A DNA stretch of 64,000 nucleotides from Psychrobacter glacincola (GTDB lineage: Bacteria; Pseudomonadota; Gammaproteobacteria; Pseudomonadales; Moraxellaceae), in NCBI GenBank assembly GCA_001411745.2, contig LIQB01000003.2:329743-393742 (forward strand). Direction: 5' to 3'. Below, in pieces: positions 18,301 through 26,681 of this stretch. Numbering within the stretch: the stretch's first letter is position 1; each line of letters opens with the position of its first letter. The position numbers and the translations under genes are program-made. Under the pieces are notes generated by a model that saw only the letters and a list, made by a program, of their open reading frames with translations, was not told where the DNA came from and searched no databases.

Positions 18301-19946
18301 TTTGGCGAATTGCTAGATTGACCAGCTTTATAGACAGCATCGATGGTCGCAAGGAATTAGTTCAACTGGCCAAAACTCGTGGCAATTTAGAAGTAAACTT
18401 AGCCAGACTCTATCAAGAAGCCATCACCAAAAGAGCCTGGCTAAAGGTCGCAGAAAATGCGACACCAAACGTGAGAGCCTCTTTAGAAAAATACCGCTCT
18501 GCCATTATGCGTATTGGTAAAGGAACAGGCAAAGGTGCGCACTATTATCGCCGTGAAGCGAGAGAAGCCTCTGCGGGAGCAAGTGCTGCTATCCCGTGTT
18601 GGATTATGCCGCATTATCGCATTTCTGAATCCTTGCCAGCAGAGTTCGGCAGTTTTGACTTGGTTATCATCGATGAAGCCTCTCAATCTGATTTAACGGC
18701 ATTGCCAGCCATCATGAGAGCCAAAAAAGTGTTAATCGTTGGTGACGATAAGCAAGTGTCACCAGAAGGCGTCGGTCTCGATATCGAGAAAATCCGTAAC
18801 CTGATGGCACAGTATTTGAGCAATCAAGTCCCTGTCTATCGCTCACAAATGTCGCCTGATCGTTCAATCTATGATTTATTCAAAGTCGTTTTTGCAGATA
18901 GCAGTGTGATGCTAAAAGAACATTTTCGTAGTGTGGCACCTATTATTGAGTTCTCAAAACGTGAGTTTTACAATCATGAGCTGATACCTTTGCGTAAAGC
19001 AAAACCCTCAGAGCGCTTAGACCCTCCATTGATTGATATTTATGTCACCGATGGCTATCGGATTAAAGGCTCTGATATTAACCCATCAGAAGTCAGATTT
19101 ATTGTCGATGAAATCAAAACCCTCGTTTCTGATCCAGCTTACAAAGGTAAAACCATCGGTGTTGTCTCATTGCTAGGCAATAAGCAAGCACATAATATTA
19201 TGGAGATACTCAACAAAGAACTAGATGAAACGGTAATGACTGCTTTTGACATTGCTTGCGGTGATGCCCGAACCTTTCAAGGTAAAGAGCGCGATATCAT
19301 GTTTTTGTCATTGGTAGTGGTACCTGGAGCTGCCCATGCACAAACAAGAGATACCTTCGCCCAGCGGATGAATGTCGCGGCCTCAAGAGCGCGCGATAGA
19401 ATGTATTTAGTACGTAGTATTGAGCTAGACGAGCTTAGCCAAGCTGATTACTACCGAGCAGAGCTTATTAAACACTTTCAAGCACCATTCATGCAAGATG
19501 AGGAAGAAGTCTCTGATTTGCGTCAAAAATGTGAGTCTCCCTTTGAAACAGAAGTCTTTGACCTTTTGGTTGAGAGAGGCTATCGAGTGGTTCCGCAGGT
19601 TAAGGCTGGTGCCTACCGAATCGATATGGTAGTCGAAGGTGAAAACGACAACAGCCTAGCCATTGAATGTGACGGTGATAGATATCATGGGCCTGACAAA
19701 TGGGACAGCGATATGCAACGTCAGCGTATTTTGGAGCGTGCTGGCTGGAAATTCTGGCGCTGCTTTGCCTCTACTTTTGTCACTCGTAAAAAAGAAGTCA
19801 TCCAAGATTTATTAGCAGAGTTGGAACGTTTAGAGATTTATCCAATCACTACCGACACAGCATATAGCAGCTCGTATGTTGAATCTAGAATCGTCACTAC
19901 TGTTGATGCACCACAGATCGATATTGAAACGGAGACTGATGCTTAA
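15303..19946 (+). CDS. Large SF1 (UPF1-like) helicase fused to a Vsr/MTES_1575-type nuclease domain
   Basis: A 1547-residue protein. An N-terminal region of about 410 residues has no motif I can name. A split helicase follows: Walker A GPPGTGKT at 437-444, a long inserted region (about 500-1110), Walker B DEAS at 1124-1127, GDDKQ at 1147-1151, TFQGKERDIMF, and motif VI NVAASRARD at 1357-1365, the AAA_11/AAA_12 order of UPF1/DNA2-like enzymes. The C-terminus (about 1414-1505) has a PD-(D/E)xK nuclease pattern, with Asp1441 (RIDMVVEG) and Glu1455-Cys-Asp1457 (IECDGDRYHG), then RQRILERAGWKFWR, as in very-short-patch-repair-like domains. Similar fusions occur in defence and DNA-repair settings. 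Role here is unproven; it converges on a UvrD-type helicase gene. Confidence 0.88.
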   Translation: MSIYAQRLASQIEFIKQCALMKKAPTQDFAKHSDFTCTEEQLLGLPGINLNITDDTSEDVWLRLERLRENSAPKPNSALLAHWLKFPAKFSEPPSLKEKASVQSFIDDGLLSSGATEVFTPFEVENNHKNESLDSDETLKTEVYLKDFSEREALQEEYNNYLKDIWKPWLAEEKLVRQSIALYSSLFMLNQQLQGNLADAQLELVWGVGIATRKSTDDEQSSKQIKYPLLTQSVEITLDQKTMALLIKPTLSAPTLETEPFSIEENQGLAKLLKNSKDFYDSEDVSLSPFLPSSYEPILKSAVTLLDSSGVYQPDHTSADDRKIPKAQNNLIVTDTWVIMARPRSNNIFLQDLNNLSIQLESVTDIDLPSALKAMLTEPATENKENILPAYRGLSMVSGSDSYIGTPAELYFPKAFNDEQVQIIQQLEVHDGVVVQGPPGTGKTHTIANVICHYLALGKRVLVTSMKDPALKVLQGQLPESIRPLAVSLLTSENEGLKQFEHTIKKISSEVSSINREAYKKDILMFDNQIDTIHAQLASTDHKITAWARLNLDDITIDNETIKPIDAATEVAQNRQLTESFPDKLGIEETFKPRFTHADITALKDARVSLGSDLSYLNKKIPAVADMPPTNAIKQLHKDLSYLNESQAAEQQGELPSLINDSASTINIAQEITANTSRLTDLLQKIVAAGQRWTTDIQQHLANETKQDIIGHLTILNDEIKVLFDERTIYLTKPITMADDFDKNPELVDAVKNLSEGKKSFGLAGIFGKSAEKKNLESITIVSSAPSSTADWQYISSFIAFRKKSQALILRWNALSNELSLPIFEVSPNNLSALHSAVHLYDEIVASHNLQHSIKQALSTIFVDWSVISAAPYDKDTLIEIESVLKQHLKRHNLAESLTLKETLLTNLADCKGSISEKMMAFVTQNIGDPSLSDDELQTDYQELLSELQRVNNLATDLQTVADVTQLIENNGAPLWAKKLRYEPHNNSQDTLASDNWQQIWRIARLTSFIDSIDGRKELVQLAKTRGNLEVNLARLYQEAITKRAWLKVAENATPNVRASLEKYRSAIMRIGKGTGKGAHYYRREAREASAGASAAIPCWIMPHYRISESLPAEFGSFDLVIIDEASQSDLTALPAIMRAKKVLIVGDDKQVSPEGVGLDIEKIRNLMAQYLSNQVPVYRSQMSPDRSIYDLFKVVFADSSVMLKEHFRSVAPIIEFSKREFYNHELIPLRKAKPSERLDPPLIDIYVTDGYRIKGSDINPSEVRFIVDEIKTLVSDPAYKGKTIGVVSLLGNKQAHNIMEILNKELDETVMTAFDIACGDARTFQGKERDIMFLSLVVVPGAAHAQTRDTFAQRMNVAASRARDRMYLVRSIELDELSQADYYRAELIKHFQAPFMQDEEEVSDLRQKCESPFETEVFDLLVERGYRVVPQVKAGAYRIDMVVEGENDNSLAIECDGDRYHGPDKWDSDMQRQRILERAGWKFWRCFASTFVTRKKEVIQDLLAELERLEIYPITTDTAYSSSYVESRIVTTVDAPQIDIETETDA

Positions 19947-19967
19947 ATATATAAGAGTCAGTCAATA

Positions 19968-20010
19968 CCAGTGCGGTGGTAATATACTCACAATATCACC
20001 ACCACACTGG
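19968..20010. terminator. Imperfect inverted repeat at the convergent ends of the two helicase genes
   Basis: Arms 19968-19985 and 19993-20010 are 18 bp with 16 matches and a 7-nt loop. It overlaps the 3' end of the UvrD-type gene and probably terminates one or both transcripts, although no long T run follows. Confidence 0.5.
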
Positions 20011-22188
20011 ATCATCATTTTCCAGACTAGGATGTTTAGCTATATCTACAGTCACTTCATTCGCAGACAGCTCGGCGATGAAGCGTGATGGCTTGTCAAA
20101 ATACCCTGAATAACTGGCAAAGTAATCAGGTGCCGTTAGATACAGTCTGGTCTTGGCTCGACTACAAGCAACATAGAATAATTTCCGTTCCTCTTCTAAC
20201 TCCTCAAAGTCATCCAAAGAGCGATGATGTGGCGTGATACCATCGACCAATGAGTTAACAAATACCACTGGCCACTCTAACCCTTTGGCACTGTGAATGG
20301 TCGAAATCGTCACTTTATCTGTGTCATTATCTTCTGGTTTATCCATGGCTGCGACCGAATCATTGGGTGGATCGAGTGCCAAATTTTCTAAGAAGTTATC
20401 TAGGCTACTGTGTTCTGTTGCCAAATTTTTGAGTACACGAAAATCCTCGCTACGCTCTCGCCAATTCTCTTCAATTGTTTTTAAAACAGGGATATAAAAC
20501 TCTAAAATATGCTCAATGACGGTCTCAACTGATTCAGCCTGATTTGCCTTAGTCAGCGTATTGTATAAAGGCTCAAGCTGTGCACTTTTTTTAGCAAACT
20601 TTGGCGTAAGTAGTGGCTCAAAGGAGTTGTTATCAGCATTAATCGCTTGGGTCAAACGCGTCGCGGTGACTGTCCCAACGCCTTGGAATAAGGTCAAAAT
20701 ACGATGCCATGCAATCGTATCATTGGGGTTATAAAGAATTTTAATAAAGGCCAAAACATCCTTAACATGACGGCGCTCAACGAACTTGATACCGCCCACC
20801 ACGATAAATGGAATATGACGCTCCATAAACTCTAGCTGTACATAATTGGATTGAAAAGACGTGCGGCACAGTACCGCAAAATCATTGTAGTCATGATCCG
20901 ACTTTAGCTCGATGATTTTATCAGCGATATATTTGGCTTCTTTGGTTTCATTGCTTAGGCGGCTAAACACTGGCTTATGCCCACTTATCGATGCGCTAGA
21001 GTACAGCTGTTTTTGATAGCCCAATGTGATTTGCGCTGACAAGGCATTGATATAATCTAAAACAGCAGGCGTACTGCGATAGTTTTGCTCGAGCTTAATC
21101 AGCTTGGCATCGGGATAGGTCTCACCGAATAACAGAATATTTTCGTAATTGGCACCGCGAAAAGCATAAATACTTTGATTGTCATCACCGACCACCATCA
21201 GCGATACCGACTCAGGTTTACCAATCAAATCTATCAGCTGCTTTTGCGGAATATTGGTGTCTTGATATTCATCAACCATGATGTAGCGATATTGGTTTTG
21301 TAGCATTTGGCGAAAGGTATCATTCGTCTTCAAATGACGCACGACCTGACTGATAATATCATCAAAGTCGTAGAGGTGATTGGCACGCTTATACTCATGA
21401 AAATCGACCGCCAATTGTTCGATAATCGGAATATGTACGGCGATATCAGGATAACTGCTTTCGATTAAATCACGGATATGAATACGTCTATTCCGAGAGC
21501 TAGAAATGATATTTTGCAGTGTCTTTTTGCGCGGGAATGCTTGGCTCTTATTTTGCGCGGGATACTTTTTTTCTTTATGAATTAAGTCGATGGCATCTTC
21601 GCTATCGCCCGTGTCTAAAATCGTAAATCGCGGATTAATGCCCAATAAACCTGAATACTGACGCAGCAGCATGTTGCAGAATGAGTGAAAAGTACCACTG
21701 GTGATATCGTTGAGCCGCTTATCGGTTGGCAGCTTATCCTTTACCAAGTCTTCATTAGACTGTTTATCAAATAAGGTATTCGCAAGTAAGGTTTTGGCGC
21801 GACCTTTGATTTCATTCGCTGCTTTACGCGTAAAAGTCAGTAGCAAGATACTTTTGGGCGTGACCCCGTTCTCTAATAAATAACTGGTACGGTACGTGAG
21901 CGTTTTAGTCTTGCCAGAGCCTGCACCAGCAATGACTAGCACCTTGCCTTCGATAGTTGTGGCTGCTAATAACTGGTCAGGATTTAGTTCACGGGCATAG
22001 TCTACTTTTAATCCTAATTCACTATTCAGCCTTTCAGTTAACAGCTCAATATTTGCAGCATTATTAGCATCGATTAAATTTGCCTCTAGCTTTTTAATCG
22101 CCTTTTCCAGACGCGCCAGCTTAGGCTTAATCTCAATGAAGTTCTGCGGATAATTGTAGTGGTGCGTGTCAAAGATCGTGGTAGTCAT
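19996..22188 (-). CDS. UvrD/Rep-family DNA helicase
   Basis: SF1A 3'-5' helicase of 730 residues. A non-family N-terminus of about 65 residues with a predicted coiled helix precedes the Q-motif region (ELNPDQLLAA), Walker A GAGSGKT at 88-94, TFTRKAANEIKGRA, Walker B VDEYQDT at 305-311, VVGDDNQSIYAFRGA, LEQNYRST, STIHSAKGLEWPVVF and LFYVACSRAKTRLYL. It is shorter and more divergent than housekeeping UvrD or Rep (about 670-720 with conserved tails), so it may be an accessory helicase. It is convergent with the helicase-nuclease gene at 15303. Confidence 0.92.
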   Translation of the reverse strand: MTTTIFDTHHYNYPQNFIEIKPKLARLEKAIKKLEANLIDANNAANIELLTERLNSELGLKVDYARELNPDQLLAATTIEGKVLVIAGAGSGKTKTLTYRTSYLLENGVTPKSILLLTFTRKAANEIKGRAKTLLANTLFDKQSNEDLVKDKLPTDKRLNDITSGTFHSFCNMLLRQYSGLLGINPRFTILDTGDSEDAIDLIHKEKKYPAQNKSQAFPRKKTLQNIISSSRNRRIHIRDLIESSYPDIAVHIPIIEQLAVDFHEYKRANHLYDFDDIISQVVRHLKTNDTFRQMLQNQYRYIMVDEYQDTNIPQKQLIDLIGKPESVSLMVVGDDNQSIYAFRGANYENILLFGETYPDAKLIKLEQNYRSTPAVLDYINALSAQITLGYQKQLYSSASISGHKPVFSRLSNETKEAKYIADKIIELKSDHDYNDFAVLCRTSFQSNYVQLEFMERHIPFIVVGGIKFVERRHVKDVLAFIKILYNPNDTIAWHRILTLFQGVGTVTATRLTQAINADNNSFEPLLTPKFAKKSAQLEPLYNTLTKANQAESVETVIEHILEFYIPVLKTIEENWRERSEDFRVLKNLATEHSSLDNFLENLALDPPNDSVAAMDKPEDNDTDKVTISTIHSAKGLEWPVVFVNSLVDGITPHHRSLDDFEELEEERKLFYVACSRAKTRLYLTAPDYFASYSGYFDKPSRFIAELSANEVTVDIAKHPSLENDDPVWW

Positions 22189-22550
22189 TATAAGGTTTTG
22201 CCTTTCATTTTATTTTAGCGGCCTTTATCGAGACGGCGCATTTATACATAGTGTTTTGCAGATTTGACTGAGAGCGCTTGGTGTTCATAATGAAGATTAC
22301 TCGTACAGTGTAACGAGTCGTAGGCGCTTACCTGTCATACGCCTACAAGCCAAACTATCCTTTTATAGCACAGCTTACCATAATCGAGAAAACAGCAAAA
22401 TTACCAGTCATCACCGAACGCAAAATCTCAGTATACAACACAACAACCTCACCCCTATTCAGGTAAATTTGCTACAATGTGCCCAATTTTGATTTATCAT
22501 TTAACCAATCTTTATACCAACTGATTTTATTACTATATTGAGAGACTGTT
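22189..22550. other. Intergenic region, 362 bp, between the UvrD-type helicase and ychF
   Basis: Divergent promoter region. It contains two short inverted repeats, CTCGT/ACGAG (22300-22304 with 22313-22317) and GTAGGCG/CGCCTAC (22320-22326 with 22340-22346), which could form one small structured element, and an extended -10 promoter for ychF. No small gene with a ribosome site was found. Confidence 0.5.
22470..22478 (+). promoter_or_regulatory. Extended -10 promoter of ychF
   Basis: TGC followed by TACAAT (22473-22478), without a good -35. It would give a leader of about 65 nt. Confidence 0.5.
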
Positions 22551-23642
22551 ATGGGTTTTAATTGCGGCATCGTCGGCCTACCAAACGTGGGTAAATCTAC
22601 CTTGTTTAATGCGTTGACCAAAGCGGGTATCGCCGCTGAAAACTTTCCATTTTGTACCAAAGATCCCAACACAGGTATCGTACCAGTACCTGACCCACGC
22701 CTAAAGAAACTGGCTGATATCGTTAAGCCTGAGCGCGTATTACCAACGACAATGGAGTTTGTGGATATCGCAGGTCTAGTCGCTGGTGCTTCAAAAGGCG
22801 AAGGCATGGGCAACCAGTTCCTAGCCAATATCCGTGAGACTGATGCGATTGCGCACGTCGTACGCTGTTTTGATGATGACAACGTCGTCCACGTTGATGG
22901 TCGCGTCAGCCCGATTGATGATATCGAAACCATTAATACTGAATTGGCATTGGCAGATTTAGAGGCCGTTGAGCGTGCCATTCACAACCAAACCAAGAAG
23001 GCTAAAGGTGGCGACAAAGACGCGCAAGCATTGCTTGATATCTTTAAAAAAGTTGAGCCTTTATTAGCAGAAGGTAAAGCGGCACGCGCAGCGAACCTAG
23101 ATGCTGATGAGAAAAAGCTTATCAGAAGTTATGGTTTAATCACCCTAAAACCAACCATGTATATCGCTAACGTCAGTGAAGATGGCTTTGAAAACAACCC
23201 TTACCTTGATGCGGTACGCAACTATGCGACTGGCGAAGATTCTATCGTTATCGCGCTATGCAACCAAATCGAATCTGAAATCGCTCAGCTTGATGAAGAC
23301 GACAAAAAAGACTTCTTAGCTGAGATGGATATGGAAGAAGCCGGACTTGATCAAGTCATTCGCGGTGGTTATGATTTGCTAGATATGCAGACTTACTTTA
23401 CTGCTGGTGTTAAAGAAGTGCGTGCTTGGACGGTTGCAGTTGGCGCAACCGCACCGCAAGCAGCTGGCGTGATTCACACTGACTTTGAGCGTGGCTTCAT
23501 TCGTGCCGAAGTCATTGCTTATGATGACTTTATCGAGTATGGCGGTGAAAAAGGCGCCGCTGCCGCTGGTAAGTCACGTCTAGAAGGCAAGACTTATATC
23601 GTACAAGACGGTGATGTCATGCATTTCCGTTTTAACGTGTAA
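22551..23642 (+). CDS. ychF: Redox-regulated ribosome-binding ATPase YchF (Obg-like)
   Basis: Universally conserved P-loop protein of the Obg family that binds ribosomes and prefers ATP. The Walker A motif is GLPNVGKS at 9-16, a [19 protein letters not shown] switch follows, and the usual NKxD specificity motif is replaced by NVSE, the mark of YchF. The C-terminal TGS domain includes [26 protein letters not shown] and [13 protein letters not shown]. At 363 residues it is full length. Normally next to pth; here it is alone with its own terminator. Confidence 0.97.
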   Translation: MGFNCGIVGLPNVGKSTLFNALTKAGIAAENFPFCTKDPNTGIVPVPDPRLKKLADIVKPERVLPTTMEFVDIAGLVAGASKGEGMGNQFLANIRETDAIAHVVRCFDDDNVVHVDGRVSPIDDIETINTELALADLEAVERAIHNQTKKAKGGDKDAQALLDIFKKVEPLLAEGKAARAANLDADEKKLIRSYGLITLKPTMYIANVSEDGFENNPYLDAVRNYATGEDSIVIALCNQIESEIAQLDEDDKKDFLAEMDMEEAGLDQVIRGGYDLLDMQTYFTAGVKEVRAWTVAVGATAPQAAGVIHTDFERGFIRAEVIAYDDFIEYGGEKGAAAAGKSRLEGKTYIVQDGDVMHFRFNV

Positions 23643-23675
23643 CCTTAATACGGTAAGCACAAACCGTAATTTATG

Positions 23676-23712
23676 AGCCGATGTTGGATATTTTCCAGCA
23701 TCGGCTTTATTT
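23676..23712 (+). terminator. Intrinsic terminator after ychF
   Basis: Thirteen-bp inverted repeat with one wobble (23676-23688 with 23694-23706), core AGCCGATG/CATCGGCT, followed by T-rich sequence. Confidence 0.85.
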
Positions 23713-23770
23713 TGTCTGTTTGTTGTTATATTATAACATATCTTTATTTTACTATTTGAGGACTTATACT

Positions 23771-24337
23771 ATGACTGACTATTTCTCTTTTTCTAGATTT
23801 GCCAGTGTTGCGCTTGTAGGAAGTATCATGACAGGCTCTCTATTGGGCTGTCAGCCTAATGCAGAAAGTGATACGGTAGTATCCGAAGAAGTAACGCCCG
23901 TAGACGATCACGCTGAACATGCTCATGAAAAGCACGAAGGGCACGATGCTATGGAACAAGGTCATGAAGGACACAATCATGAAAGTCATAGCCACGAAGA
24001 AAGCGCGCACGCAGGCCACGATCATGCAGAACATGCCGGCAACAGCACACCATTCTCTTGTGAGCCTACTGCTACTATCGGCGTGTCCTACCATGATGAT
24101 ACTACACCACAGACAGTGCACCTACTTATCGATGGTATCGAATACGATTTGACCGCTACCTCTGATAGCGACGCCAGTACTGAAAAAACCATCTATACCA
24201 GTGATATCGGATTGGATAATACCCATGGCATCATATGGCAAGTAAATGGTGACAAAGCAACCTTGCTCAATAAAACATTGGACAGCAATATCGCTATTGA
24301 AAAAGAAGAAGTGCTTTTTAACTGCCAAAAATCTTAA
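23771..24337 (+). CDS. Histidine-rich lipoprotein of unknown function
   Basis: A 188-residue exported protein. I start it at the ATG at 23771, preceded by GAGGA (23758-23762), instead of an in-frame ATG 90 bases earlier. The N-terminus has a signal sequence ending in a lipobox (GSLLGC), so it should be a lipoprotein. Residues about 40-92 form a His/Glu/Asp-rich stretch with many HE, HDH and GH units, a likely reservoir or sensor for Zn, Cu or Ni. The C-terminal part has a Cys (FSCEP) and a second Cys at the end (LFNCQKS) that could form a disulfide in a small beta domain. No transporter or metal regulator is adjacent. The function is not known to me. Confidence 0.85.
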   Translation: MTDYFSFSRFASVALVGSIMTGSLLGCQPNAESDTVVSEEVTPVDDHAEHAHEKHEGHDAMEQGHEGHNHESHSHEESAHAGHDHAEHAGNSTPFSCEPTATIGVSYHDDTTPQTVHLLIDGIEYDLTATSDSDASTEKTIYTSDIGLDNTHGIIWQVNGDKATLLNKTLDSNIAIEKEEVLFNCQKS

Positions 24338-24417
24338 TGTAGTTCTCTGACTATATATCTGTACCAAGGACGCTATTTTGCTATGCTAGAGGCTCCCTTG
24401 GTTTCGGATGTTTCAAT

Positions 24418-25839
24418 ATGCTAAGTACACCAACCTCTTTGCCGTCTCCTACCACGCAATGGTCTCATCTCCTCAACTCGCAGCGTCTTGGTGCTGCCAA
24501 GAAGTTCAACGCTAATAAGAGCACTCGCTCTCAGTTTCATAAAGACTATGACAGACTGGTGTTTTCGCACTCCTTTCGACAGCTCAATCAAAAAACCCAA
24601 GTTCATCCATTGACCAATCAGCTCGGTATCCATACACGTCTGACTCATTCGCTTGAGGTCTCCTCTATTGGACGCTCTTTAGCAATGATGGCAGCAGAAA
24701 AGCTCCATGATAAATTAGCCAGCGGTCTACCAGCAGGCGTATCGCCAGCCGATGTCGGTGTCATTGTACAAGCCGCCTGCCTCGCTCACGATATTGGCAA
24801 CCCGCCTTTTGGTCATGCAGGAGAATACGCCATTCGAGATTGGTTTAGGCAGCCTGACCCTCAAGCGATATTACAAAAGTTAAGTAGCAACGAGCGCTTG
24901 GACTTGCTGGCCTACGAAGGTAATGCACAAGGGTTTCGACTGTTGGCGCGTAATGAGCACCATCCCGATAAAGGTGGCATGCGTCTCACTTGTGCAACGC
25001 TAGGCGCTTTTATGAAGTATCCGTGGCTTGCCTCTCACAGCAACGATGTCAATGATAAACACCACCATCAAAATGTACAAAAATTTGGCTGCTTTTATAG
25101 TGAGTCAGCACAATTAGAAGAGTTGGCAGCCTGTTTGCATTTACCACGTTCAACACAGCACGATGGTTTTGCGCGTCATCCGCTGGCTTATTTACTAGAA
25201 GCGGCAGACGATATTTGCTATGCCTTGATCGATTTAGAAGATGGTATCAATCTCAATATGCTGACCTATAGTGAGGTTGCCGCCATATTTTATGAGCTGA
25301 TTGGTGAGCGGCCTAACAGTATCAATCTGCCCGTACACATGTCTGTCAGGCAGAGCTTAGCGTCATTGCGAGCCCGTGCGATGATGCGCTTGGTAAATAC
25401 CGTGACTAATGCTTTCGTCGCCAACAGTGATGCATTACTGGCTGGTACATTGCAAGGCAGTTTATTTGACCACTGTGATATCAGTGTGCAAAGTGGCATC
25501 TTGCAGGCCAAGCAGTTGGCACGTGAGAAAATATTCAATCACCCAAGTAAAGTACGTATGGAATTGATGGCCAATCAATGCTTGCATCGTTTATTAGATG
25601 CTTTTATGCCATTGGCTTGGACAGGTAGTAGAGCAACATCTGATTATCAATCCATGTCCTTTGAGCAGCAGCGCCTACTAATGTTGTTACAGCCACATCT
25701 GGATGAGCATCGGCGGATATTATCAGATAATGTCTATCATAATATCTTAAATATATTGGACTTTATCACTGGGATGAATGATCATGAGGCGTATCGATTG
25801 GCACAAGAGTTACAAGGCCATTGGGGTACAATGGTTTAA
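24418..25839 (+). CDS. dgt: dGTP triphosphohydrolase family HD protein
   Basis: Hydrolyses dGTP or other dNTPs to nucleoside and tripolyphosphate, lowering nucleotide pools. The HD-domain metal ligands are visible as His77 (RLTHSLEV), His124-Asp125 (CLAHDIGNPPFGH) and a later Asp in EAADDICYALIDLEDG. At 473 residues it fits the Dgt-like class; the broader dNTPase group cannot be separated by eye. The ribosome site is weak. It lies between the lipoprotein gene and a FabR-like regulator, each apparently a separate unit. Confidence 0.92.
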   Translation: MLSTPTSLPSPTTQWSHLLNSQRLGAAKKFNANKSTRSQFHKDYDRLVFSHSFRQLNQKTQVHPLTNQLGIHTRLTHSLEVSSIGRSLAMMAAEKLHDKLASGLPAGVSPADVGVIVQAACLAHDIGNPPFGHAGEYAIRDWFRQPDPQAILQKLSSNERLDLLAYEGNAQGFRLLARNEHHPDKGGMRLTCATLGAFMKYPWLASHSNDVNDKHHHQNVQKFGCFYSESAQLEELAACLHLPRSTQHDGFARHPLAYLLEAADDICYALIDLEDGINLNMLTYSEVAAIFYELIGERPNSINLPVHMSVRQSLASLRARAMMRLVNTVTNAFVANSDALLAGTLQGSLFDHCDISVQSGILQAKQLAREKIFNHPSKVRMELMANQCLHRLLDAFMPLAWTGSRATSDYQSMSFEQQRLLMLLQPHLDEHRRILSDNVYHNILNILDFITGMNDHEAYRLAQELQGHWGTMV

Positions 25840-25943
25840 AAGACCAGTGCAGGTCTAGTAAATTAATACAAGTTGCGTATTTCAGTCGTATTTTTACGCT
25901 GAAATGAGTATGATAAACCCTTATTGGACAATTTTGAAATATT

Positions 25944-26624
25944 ATGAGCAGTCGCGAACAAAAGAAACTTCAAACTCGGCACGCCTTTTTTAACGCCGTC
26001 CTTGATTTATGTATGACAGGGCAATCTTTTAGCTCAATCAGCCTCAGGCAAGTAACGCGTGAGGTTGGTGTGGTGCCGACCGCATTTTATCGGCATTTTG
26101 ATGACATGGAATCGCTTGGTCGAGCATTGGTGGTAGAAGAGCTAGGCGGTACGCTGGCGATCCTAAGCGATAGCTTACAGATTGGGCGCAAGCGTAGCTT
26201 TGATCGCCAAATTGCTAAGAGCATTCAGCTGTTCTTGTATATGGTTAGTGATCAGCCTTATTACTGGCAATTTTTAGTCAGTGAGCGCTACGGTGGCTCA
26301 GAAGCTGTACGCAAAGCCATTAATGAACTTGTCAAAAAACATGCTCAAAGCTTGGCTGATGATTTAGCGCTACAGCCTGCTTTTACTCATATCAATGCCT
26401 ATGACCGTCGCTTACTGGCTGAAGCTGGGGTAAATATGTTCTTTTCTTGGATTATCGATTGGTTGGAGCTGACTTATACTGAAGACCATGATGATGAAAT
26501 CGATCTGAATGAGATTGAAGAAAATAAACAGCTGATGCTCCATAATTGCACTCGCCAAGCACAGATGTTGTTTTATGGTGCTTATAACTGGAAATCTACG
26601 GAAGAGACGCACTTAGGAGATTAA
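25944..26624 (+). CDS. TetR-family regulator resembling FabR
   Basis: A 226-residue repressor. The helix-turn-helix covers about residues 10-55 (SFSSISLRQVTREVGVVPTAF then YRHFDDMESLG), very close in pattern to FabR, the regulator of unsaturated fatty acid synthesis. The ligand domain has the FabR-like YYWQFLVSERYGGS and a Trp/Asp-rich C-terminus. Target genes are not in the window. It converges on gspK. Confidence 0.82.
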   Translation: MSSREQKKLQTRHAFFNAVLDLCMTGQSFSSISLRQVTREVGVVPTAFYRHFDDMESLGRALVVEELGGTLAILSDSLQIGRKRSFDRQIAKSIQLFLYMVSDQPYYWQFLVSERYGGSEAVRKAINELVKKHAQSLADDLALQPAFTHINAYDRRLLAEAGVNMFFSWIIDWLELTYTEDHDDEIDLNEIEENKQLMLHNCTRQAQMLFYGAYNWKSTEETHLGD

Positions 26625-26681
26625 GTGGCGTCAGATATTCTACCTCGGCACTGATTGAGACTCTTTTTAGGTGACTCAACG

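Noticed and set aside
22472..22981. 169-codon minus-strand frame opposite ychF
   Set aside because: Shadow of a highly conserved gene; codon pattern follows ychF.
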